A DNA stretch of 64,000 nt from Anaerolineaceae bacterium. GTDB taxonomy: Bacteria > Chloroflexota > Anaerolineae > Aggregatilineales > Phototrophicaceae. Below are positions 57,927-64,000 of this stretch, piece by piece. The stretch spans positions 108,896 through 172,895 of the forward strand of contig NZXX01000011.1 of assembly GCA_002702065.1 (NCBI GenBank), given 5' to 3'. How positions within the stretch are numbered: position 1 is the stretch's first letter; every line of letters begins with the position of its first letter. The notes under the pieces are model-generated. The model saw only the letters and a program-made list of their open reading frames with translations, did no database searches and was not told the DNA's origin. A program made the position numbers and the translations under genes.

Positions 57927-58910
57927 CTAATCCAGTCGAATGCGCGGATCAAGCCACGCCAGAAGTATATCCGAAAGCAGGGTGCCGATAACCGTCATCA
58001 CACTGATAAGCAGCACGATCGCCCCGGCTAAAAACATATCCTGTGAAAGCAGCGACCGCAGCAGCAGCGGGCCAACCGTAGGCAGGTTGAGCACCACCGC
58101 CACAATGATGACACCGCTGACCAGCTCCGGCAGCGCATAGCCCACCGTACTCACGAACGGGTTCAGCGCGACACGTACCGGATATTTCCAGATCAGCCCA
58201 CGTTCGCGCAGCCCTTTTGCACGGGCCGTCTCGACATAAGGCTGGTTGATTTCGTCAAGCATATTGGCGCGCATAGTGCGGATCAGACCAGCCGTGCCCG
58301 CCGTGCCGATCACCAGCAGCGGAATCCACAGATGACTGACCATATCGATGAATTTTGCAATACTCCACGGTGCCTGTTCAAACTCCGGCGAGAACAACCC
58401 GCCGACACTTTGTCCGAACACCGAAAAGCCTATCCACATCAACACCAATGCGAGCATAAAATTGGGGATAGCAAGCCCCAGAAAGCCGAAGAAAGTGAAG
58501 ACATAATCTCCGAGTGAATATTGGTGGGTCGCCGAAAACACCCCAACGGGTATCGCGAAGGCCCATACAAATAGAATGGTCGAAGCGCTGATCATTACCG
58601 TGAAGCCCATGCGCCCCCAGATCAGGGTGTTCACCGGGGCCTGCCATTCCAATGACTGGCCGAAATCGCCCCGCAGCACACCGGTAATCCATTTTAGATA
58701 CTGCACATGAATCGGCTGCCCCAGCCCATAGGCTTCGCGCAGCGCCTCCAACTGTTCCGGCTGAATCGTGTCGCCCTGCTGGGCCAGAGTGGCCGCATAC
58801 GACGTCAAAAAATCACCTGGCGGCAGCTGGATAATGACGAAGCTAACAACAGAAATCGCAAAGATGGTTACAACAGCGATTAATGTTCGGCGTATGACAA
58901 ATTGCAACAC
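57927..58910 (-). CDS. Peptide/nickel-type ABC transporter permease (DppB-like)
   Basis: A 328-residue permease with six helices. Its start LQFVIRRTLIAVVTIFAIS and the following FVIIQLPPGDFL are characteristic of DppB. The EAA loop is YVETARAKGLRERGLIWKYPVRVAL. I chose the GTG at 58910, 9 nt after AGGA, because it gives the normal DppB N-terminus; upstream starts (ATG at 58940 or beyond) add a non-conserved stretch. Confidence 0.9.
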   Translation of the reverse strand: MLQFVIRRTLIAVVTIFAISVVSFVIIQLPPGDFLTSYAATLAQQGDTIQPEQLEALREAYGLGQPIHVQYLKWITGVLRGDFGQSLEWQAPVNTLIWGRMGFTVMISASTILFVWAFAIPVGVFSATHQYSLGDYVFTFFGFLGLAIPNFMLALVLMWIGFSVFGQSVGGLFSPEFEQAPWSIAKFIDMVSHLWIPLLVIGTAGTAGLIRTMRANMLDEINQPYVETARAKGLRERGLIWKYPVRVALNPFVSTVGYALPELVSGVIIVAVVLNLPTVGPLLLRSLLSQDMFLAGAIVLLISVMTVIGTLLSDILLAWLDPRIRLD

Positions 58911-59006
58911 AACGTTTAGTCCTGCCTCTACGCGCTGCATGTCTAAAAATTCATAACACTGTTTCTGCCAGAGGCGCAGCGTGTTCCTCTGTAGATCAAG
59001 AGAACG

Positions 59007-59032
59007 GCAGGGGAAGCCGCGGCCTCCCCTGC
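59007..59032 (-). promoter_or_regulatory. Strong hairpin between binding-protein and permease genes
   Basis: GCAGGGGAAGCC (59007-59018) and GGCCTCCCCTGC (59021-59032) form a near-perfect 12-bp inverted repeat in the gap after the binding-protein stop codon. No T-run follows. It probably protects the binding-protein message from 3' decay. Confidence 0.65.
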
Positions 59033-59045
59033 TCATTCACACAGT

Positions 59046-61004
59046 CTATGACCGGAAGAAGAACTGTACCGGGTTGATCAGACCGACATCACGCAGCGTG
59101 TCGTCGGCGATGTAACCTTCGACAAAGTTCGCCATGTTGTTCGCAACGATATTGATACGCGGGCTTTCGCCAACCGTACCAATCTGATAAGGATGTTCTT
59201 TGTGGATGTCCAGCAACTGCTGGAAGATGGCATTGCGCTGGGCCTCATCCGGCTCGGCACGGGCCTCTTCCCACAGACGCCAGATCTCGCGGATTGGATG
59301 ATCCGCCGGCGGCTCCACCTTCTTCAGCGGCGAACCGGGGGTCCACCAGTGGCCATACAGCGGGGCCCATGGGCCGTCATCCGTCGTGCCGATGTAACGG
59401 CCAGGATCAGCCATCACAATCGAGCTGCGGTCGACGCTCCACATACCAACGTCCACATCCCCGTTCTCGGTTCTTTCTTCGTACAGGGACCGCTCGACCA
59501 CATCCTGGCTGACATTCAGCCCGACAGCGCGCCAGTAGTCCTCGACAAGCTGCATTTCGTCCGCGCCCGGCGTACCGGTTGTTTCGCGGTGCAGAATGCG
59601 GAAGACCAGCGGTTCACCATCTGGCCGCAGCCGGAACCCGTCGCTGCCCATTTCCAGGCCGAGTTCGTCCAGCAAAGCATTGGCCCGGTCCGGATCGTAT
59701 TCGGTCCAGCGTGATTCAAATTCGGGGTCATACTGCGGCGAACCCGTGACCGGCGATGCCTGGCGTGGTTCAAACAGACCGCTGTAAACCAGTTCGTTGA
59801 TCTCGACGCGGTTGATCGCAATCGAAAGGGCTTCGCGGAACTGGGCCGTGTCGAACAGTTCGGCCAGGACCGGGTCCGCGTTGTTGATATTCGGATGCAG
59901 AGCATTGGTCGACGCGTTGCGCCACAGCATCACGCGATAGTTACCAGCCTCTTCATTTTCCTTATAGAAGGTGAAGTTGGCCGAATCGACGTGACGGCTT
60001 TGCATGTCGATGCGCCCCTGTGCAATCCACAGGTCGAACACCGCGTTGTCATCGAACAGCGCGTGCTCGATGCGATCAATGTAGGGAAGCTGCTGGCCAT
60101 CCGGGTCGACCGCATGATAGAACGGGTTACGTTCCATGATATGCGGGTCTTCGGTGGGCAAGTTTGAGGATTTCCAGGCATTAACGACCGGCAGTTCCGG
60201 GTTGCGGAACCAGAAGGCAATCGGCCCTTGCAGGTCACCTGCGGTACCGAACAATTCCTGCCACGAGGTCACACCATTGGCTTCCATAGCGGCGTCAATA
60301 GCAGCCTGATCCGCATTTTCATGATCGGGGATAAATCTCGTCAGATAGTGGGACGGACCCGCCATCGTGGGACCAGCCGTCATGCCGCCCGTGCTCTTGG
60401 CAATGAAGATCGGCAGCAGCGGGTTTGGCGAGGGGAAGCGGACGGTCCAGGTCAGATCGTCGACAACTTCCAGTTCCATGTCCACGCCACCAAGCGTGTA
60501 GTAGTCTTGTTTGTTACCCAATTCACCCAGGTACATGTAGTCATACCAGAACTGGACATCTTCGGTGGTGAAATCATCACCATCCGACCATTTCAGGCCT
60601 TCGCGCAGCGTAAAGGTGAATTCGGTCGCGTCGTCGTTCTGCACCCATTCGGAAATGAAGTTGGCAGTCAGGCCGACATCTTCCGGCGTAGGCGCGTCCC
60701 ATTCGATCGCCATTTCTTCGTTGAGCTTGGTCGGTCCCCAGCGGTCAGAAATGCCCTTGAAGGCACGCCGCCATGTACCGCCATACTGCCCTGTCTCTTC
60801 ATAAGGAGTGATAACGCGCGGGTTCACCGGAACACGCTCTGCAGCGGGCACCCCAACCAGATCATCCAGGTTCGGCGGGCCGGTGACTTCAGCCTGTTTG
60901 GCGGGGGCCGCCAGAGCAATCGGTGCGGCGCTGACCGCTATCGCACCTGCCGTGCTGCCTGCAACCACGCGAAGGAAGTTGCGACGAGAAAGTTTATTGT
61001 CCAT
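59046..61004 (-). CDS. Peptide/nickel-type ABC transporter binding protein with Tat-like signal
   Basis: A 652-residue family 5 solute-binding protein. The N-terminus has SRRNFLRVVAGSTAG, a twin-arginine signal, with cleavage after about residue 33 (ALAAPA). The mature protein has the three-domain family 5 fold: FTLREGLKWSDGDDFTTEDV near residue 130 is the family hallmark. Family 5 proteins bind peptides, nickel, opines or, in several thermophiles and Chloroflexota, plant-type oligosaccharides; the many Trp residues and the surrounding lyase genes make an oligosaccharide plausible. It is the first gene of the operon. Confidence 0.92.
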   Translation of the reverse strand: MDNKLSRRNFLRVVAGSTAGAIAVSAAPIALAAPAKQAEVTGPPNLDDLVGVPAAERVPVNPRVITPYEETGQYGGTWRRAFKGISDRWGPTKLNEEMAIEWDAPTPEDVGLTANFISEWVQNDDATEFTFTLREGLKWSDGDDFTTEDVQFWYDYMYLGELGNKQDYYTLGGVDMELEVVDDLTWTVRFPSPNPLLPIFIAKSTGGMTAGPTMAGPSHYLTRFIPDHENADQAAIDAAMEANGVTSWQELFGTAGDLQGPIAFWFRNPELPVVNAWKSSNLPTEDPHIMERNPFYHAVDPDGQQLPYIDRIEHALFDDNAVFDLWIAQGRIDMQSRHVDSANFTFYKENEEAGNYRVMLWRNASTNALHPNINNADPVLAELFDTAQFREALSIAINRVEINELVYSGLFEPRQASPVTGSPQYDPEFESRWTEYDPDRANALLDELGLEMGSDGFRLRPDGEPLVFRILHRETTGTPGADEMQLVEDYWRAVGLNVSQDVVERSLYEERTENGDVDVGMWSVDRSSIVMADPGRYIGTTDDGPWAPLYGHWWTPGSPLKKVEPPADHPIREIWRLWEEARAEPDEAQRNAIFQQLLDIHKEHPYQIGTVGESPRINIVANNMANFVEGYIADDTLRDVGLINPVQFFFRS

Positions 61005-61029
61005 TACAACAAATTGCTCCTTTTTCTAT

Positions 61030-61053
61030 ATTGTATACAATCTGACATGTCAG
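61030..61053. promoter_or_regulatory. Two abutting perfect 12-bp palindromes upstream of the transporter operon
   Basis: ATTGTATACAAT (61030-61041) is followed without gap by CTGACATGTCAG (61042-61053). Both are perfect palindromes. On the minus strand they lie between TTGAGT (a -35 candidate at 61057-61062) and the TACAAT/TATACA region (-10 candidate), so a bound protein would block the promoter. TTGTATACAA-like sites are typical for FCD-type GntR regulators. Confidence 0.7.
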
Positions 61054-61147
61054 GTTACTCAACGCTTTGGTTCACCTCCTTTCGGCACACATCGACTTAT
61101 CGGGAACCGGCACAAAACTGCCGGGCGTGCCGCACTGCCAGTTATTG

Positions 61148-61669
61148 CTACCTCACCGCTTCAATATCCGGTTTGGGAAGTGTGTTATGAATCTGTGTGG
61201 TCATCATGGCTTCAAAAAACATGGGCGACCAATAGTCATAGGCTTCGATGGTCGCGCCCTGCGCGGTCATGGCGATCTGGCGGGTCTGGTGATAGAACTG
61301 CCGGATCCACCGTTTGCGAATCGTGTCCTGATCGCGGAAGGTGTACTTCGCTTCAAGGCACATGAGCTTGCCGCGCACCCAATTGGTCTCGGTTTCCAGT
61401 TGGCAATCAGGCAGGTCCTGAACGCCCGCAAGAAATCCAGCCATCAGATCATCGAGGTCATCAGAGGTTGGCTGGATGCCGAGGTCACGCAATTCAACGG
61501 CCAGCAGGGTTTGCGGGTCAGCGTCGGGAGGCGAAAAAAGCACCCCTGCACGGTCGTCAGGCCAATCGGATTTAATCCACTGTGTGGGGATATAGAAAGA
61601 ATAATACTGGCTGCGGTGCCAGAGAAGCCCCGTAAATGAAGGAAACTGTTTACCCATTTGTTTATCCAT
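61148..61669 (-). CDS. Small cytosolic protein, DcrB/PsbP-like fold candidate
   Basis: A 173-residue protein with no signal peptide or membrane helix. The pattern of YYSFYIPTQWI, alternating strands and a C-terminal helix (YWSPMFFEAMMTTQIHNTL) resembles the Mog1/PsbP/DcrB (DUF1795) fold, which typically reads 'i.iP..W'. I do not know a precise family or function. It is on the same strand as, and upstream of, the transporter operon, but the palindromes and a promoter lie between, so it is probably separate. A second ATG at 61657 has a GGA site 8 nt upstream and is a possible start. Confidence 0.6.
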   Translation of the reverse strand: MDKQMGKQFPSFTGLLWHRSQYYSFYIPTQWIKSDWPDDRAGVLFSPPDADPQTLLAVELRDLGIQPTSDDLDDLMAGFLAGVQDLPDCQLETETNWVRGKLMCLEAKYTFRDQDTIRKRWIRQFYHQTRQIAMTAQGATIEAYDYWSPMFFEAMMTTQIHNTLPKPDIEAVR

Positions 61670-61777
61670 AAAACATGCATTTACAATTTATTCCCCCCAC
61701 AAAACGTGGAGGTTAAAACATTTAAATTAGTAAACCTTGCAGCCACCTATCCTGTTTTATCGAGGATGTGTGACCAG

Positions 61778-61798
61778 TTACACAACCTAAGTGTAACG
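61778..61798. promoter_or_regulatory. Inverted repeat upstream of heparinase-like gene
   Basis: GTTACAC (61778-61784) and GTGTAAC (61792-61798) with a 7-nt spacer, followed on the plus strand by GGGTTTTT. It could be an operator or a weak terminator-like leader element for the gene at 61939. Confidence 0.45.
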
Positions 61799-61938
61799 GG
61801 TTTTTCGCTTGAGTCAAAATTCTTTAATGCCCACCTGAGCTTGCCATTTACAGACTGGTTTTGTAGTCGCGTGAAACAACTTCTGCTATGCTGTATCCGA
61901 TTTCGATTATTTTGAAAATGCGGAAAGATAAAGCCTTC

Positions 61939-63627
61939 ATGACTCACCTGACTCTCGCCAATGTCCTGCACGCTCTGGCCCGCGATATTGAATGGGATAT
62001 GCAGCGACAGGTTATGGACGAAAACAGCCCGCTTTACGGTACTTATATCCCGCTCGACAGCGGCCTTGATGACATCAGTCATGGCGGCGGCACGCGCTTT
62101 CTGGCAAGCTGTGGCCTGCTGGTGGTCGCCCGTCAGACACATCCGGACATGGCACCAGCGACACCGGCTACCGACACCCTGCTGCACCGCATGTCGATCA
62201 TGGCCGACTACATGCTGAAGGCGCAGCGCCCCAGCGGGCTGATGGACCTGCGCAGCACCAACTACGATTCGCCACCAGATACCGGCTTCGTCGTCCAACT
62301 GCTGTGCGCGCTGGTCGAGCTTGGCCGCGGAGAACCCCTGCTGGCGGATGTACTGGCAAAGGTCGAGACATTTATCCGCCGCGCCGCACCGGGCATGATG
62401 ACCGGCGGTTTTCATACCCCCAATCACCGCTGGGTGATCGCTGGCGCGCTGGCCCAGACGGGCACGCTGTTCCCGGATATTGACGTGCGCGACGCGGTCC
62501 AGGCCTATATTGCCGAAGGCTTCGACATCGACGCCGAAGGCACCTATCTGGAGCGCAGCGTCGGCGTGTACGATGCCGTTACCAACCGGTCGCTGCTGCT
62601 GTTTGCCGATAACTGGCATGATGCCGGCGACATCGCCCGCGCCCATACTGCGGTCACCGAGAATCTGACATTCAACCTGCACCTGCTGCACGCGGACGCC
62701 ACCGCCGAAACGGGTTTGTCGCGGCGGCAGGATTACGGCATTCGGTCTGTGCCCGTACCGCTGATCGCCACCTTCCTGCACAGCAACGCTATCAGCCCCA
62801 ACCCGCAGTTTGTGCGGGCGGCGCAGTGGCTGTGGGAAAAAGCCAGCAGTGATGAGGTGAGTAACCTGGCCTGGCAGACCTATACCCTGCTCAAATTTGG
62901 CGAACCGGCCCCATCGTCGGCCTCGCTGCCGGATCACTTTATCAAGCACTACCCCATCAACGCCGTGTGGCGCGTACGCCGCGATCAACTGAGCGCGACC
63001 GTGTTCGGCGATGTCACCCGGTTGATGACGCTGGTCTATGGTGCGGCGGAACTGAACAGCCTCAAAATCTCGCAGACGTATTTCGGTGTTGGCTGGTTTA
63101 TCGGGGATAGTATGCGCGCCGACGGCGACACGGCAGTATTGCGGTCCGAAGGTCAGCAAAAAGCGCACCGCCCTGGCTACGAGCTGCCAACGGGCAAACC
63201 AGCCCCGCGTGACCAGTGGGACGCTATCAACGCCCAGCGCGACTGGAACCCCCTGCCCCCGGCCCTGAGCGAACTGGCGATCACCGCGACCGAAACCGGC
63301 TTCGACCTGCACTACCACACGCTCGATGGACTGGATCAGGTCGCCGCACAGATCGCGCTCGATTTTCCGGCGGGCGGCCTGTGGGAAACTGAAGACACAG
63401 CCTGCACCACCCAGCCCGGCCAGGTCATTTTTCTCAAACACGGCACCGGCCAGATGCGCTTTGGAAACGACGTCATCGAGATCGGCCCCGGCGCCAACGC
63501 ACACATGTACCAGCAGATGCGCCATGCCGAACCGCCTGTGCCCGGCATGTGCCGCGTGCTGCTGACCTTCGTCACACCAGTCGATCATCGATTCTTCCTG
63601 CGGGTGTTCAGCGGGTTGCAGCCCTGA
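61939..63627 (+). CDS. Heparinase-like alpha/alpha-toroid protein, candidate polysaccharide lyase
   Basis: A 562-residue protein with no signal peptide. The first 330 residues are helix-rich and have TGGFHTPNHRWVIAGAL, where the NHRW segment resembles the active-site Asn-His of heparinase II/III and related alginate and uronate lyases, and ERSVGVYDAVTNR with a possible catalytic Tyr. The last 200 residues are beta-sandwich-like. It lacks the strict family II/III signature, so it may be a diverged or new subgroup. It is divergent from the transporter operon and convergent with another transporter ATPase gene, which supports a role in breakdown of imported oligosaccharide. In-frame ATGs at 61888 and 61918 are alternatives. 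Confidence 0.65.
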   Translation: MTHLTLANVLHALARDIEWDMQRQVMDENSPLYGTYIPLDSGLDDISHGGGTRFLASCGLLVVARQTHPDMAPATPATDTLLHRMSIMADYMLKAQRPSGLMDLRSTNYDSPPDTGFVVQLLCALVELGRGEPLLADVLAKVETFIRRAAPGMMTGGFHTPNHRWVIAGALAQTGTLFPDIDVRDAVQAYIAEGFDIDAEGTYLERSVGVYDAVTNRSLLLFADNWHDAGDIARAHTAVTENLTFNLHLLHADATAETGLSRRQDYGIRSVPVPLIATFLHSNAISPNPQFVRAAQWLWEKASSDEVSNLAWQTYTLLKFGEPAPSSASLPDHFIKHYPINAVWRVRRDQLSATVFGDVTRLMTLVYGAAELNSLKISQTYFGVGWFIGDSMRADGDTAVLRSEGQQKAHRPGYELPTGKPAPRDQWDAINAQRDWNPLPPALSELAITATETGFDLHYHTLDGLDQVAAQIALDFPAGGLWETEDTACTTQPGQVIFLKHGTGQMRFGNDVIEIGPGANAHMYQQMRHAEPPVPGMCRVLLTFVTPVDHRFFLRVFSGLQP

Positions 63628-63631
63628 TTCA

Positions 63632-64000
63632 TCAGCCGACCCCGACCAGATCAAGGTCTTCGGCCAGATGGCAGTTGACCCAGTGATTCGGCTCTAGTTC
63701 GCGCCATTCAGGGGTCTTCTGCTTGCAGATGTCCTGCGCATAACGGCAGCGCGGGTGAAAATGGCAGCCAGACGGTGGGTTGGCGGGGTTGGGTACATCC
63801 CCAGTGAGGATGACTTTCGTCCCGGTGCGGTCGGGGTCGGTAGAGGGCACCGCGTCCAGCAGCGCTTCGGTATAGGGGTGCAGTGGCCGGGCATATAACG
63901 TCTCGGAATCCGCCAGTTCGACCACGCGCCCCAGATACATCACCGCGATGCGGTCGCTGATATGCTCCACCACCGCCAGATCGTGCGCGATGAACAGGTA
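63632..64000 (-). CDS. Peptide/nickel-type ABC transporter ATPase (OppF-like), 5' end beyond window
   Basis: The C-terminal 122 residues of an OppF-type ATPase; the gene continues past the right edge. The switch region FIAHDLAVVEHISDRIAVMYLGR and the oligopeptide extension GCHFHPRCRYAQDIC are visible. The protein ends 5 nt after the stop of the convergent lyase candidate. It is not identical to the DppF-like protein at 54641, so a second transporter of this class probably begins beyond the window. Confidence 0.92.
   Translation of the reverse strand, partial: YLFIAHDLAVVEHISDRIAVMYLGRVVELADSETLYARPLHPYTEALLDAVPSTDPDRTGTKVILTGDVPNPANPPSGCHFHPRCRYAQDICKQKTPEWRELEPNHWVNCHLAEDLDLVGVG

Noticed and set aside
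61778..61806. Terminator of a plus-strand gene
   Set aside because: The 7-bp stem is followed by GGGTTTTT, but no plus-strand gene precedes it; it was kept only as an inverted repeat.
61747..63654. Long open frame of over 600 codons on the minus strand
   Set aside because: It lies antisense to the lyase candidate, is rich in His, Arg and Gln in a low-complexity way, and has no motifs; it is a GC-rich shadow frame.

Overview
The window is a gene-dense, GC-rich chromosomal segment from a bacterium. The overall gene content fits a heterotrophic member of the Chloroflexota (Anaerolineae-like): LplB/LplC-type sugar transporters without their own ATPase, a deazaflavin (F420)-type oxidoreductase, several sulfatases, heparinase-like lyases, and short palindromic repeats between genes. 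This placement is an inference from gene families; there is no rRNA or other decisive marker here. I see no tRNA, rRNA or CRISPR array.

Layout. (1) 1-9307, minus strand: an eight-gene operon (HpaI-type aldolase, sialidase-like propeller, two tandem paralogous sugar-binding proteins, an iduronate-2-sulfatase-like sulfatase, LplB and LplC permeases, and a DapA/NanA-family lyase cut by the window edge). It is divergent from a FadR-type GntR regulator (9526-10245). A 15-bp perfect palindrome sits on the predicted transcription start of the operon. (2) 10437-20787: an FAD monooxygenase-like protein, a 1008-aa GH94-like protein, a DUF2243 membrane protein preceded by a 25-codon ORF, an AT-rich patch with a methyltransferase, a PlsY-like acyltransferase + CrtQ/HpnB-like glycosyltransferase + cytochrome P450 group, and a secreted protein with 24-residue repeats. 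(3) 20979-23743: an SDR-lactonase-isomerase operon, probably for oxidative sugar catabolism, with a near-consensus promoter. (4) 23828-29530: a surface-glycan cluster (heparinase II/III-like, GT4, PglC-, PglD- and PglE-like genes). (5) 29615-35380: an ADP-ribosylglycohydrolase fused to a sugar-binding-like domain, a membrane hybrid histidine kinase, and an unusual HTH-plus-receiver regulator. (6) 35513-45651: a second CUT1 transporter, three sulfatases in a row (one with Thr in place of the catalytic Cys), a medium-chain dehydrogenase and an NAD-dependent epimerase. (7) 45874-54319: an F420-type oxidoreductase, a lone tyrosine recombinase facing a lone adenine methyltransferase, an MFS exporter, a TPM/zinc-ribbon protein, a PL22-like oligogalacturonate lyase and a B12/radical SAM enzyme. 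(8) 54641-64000: a complete peptide/nickel-type ABC transporter operon, a small DcrB-like protein, a heparinase-like lyase candidate, and the end of another such transporter ATPase.

How it fits together. Most of the window serves capture and breakdown of sulfated, uronate- or sialic-acid-containing glycans: secreted binding proteins and permeases import oligosaccharides, sulfatases and lyases trim them, and dehydrogenases, lactonase, epimerase and aldolases feed the sugars into central metabolism. A separate block builds the cell's own surface glycan. Strong hairpins or palindromic repeats follow all four full-length binding-protein genes, which suggests differential mRNA stability within the transporter operons. 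Two interspersed palindromic repeat families occupy many of the intergenic gaps.
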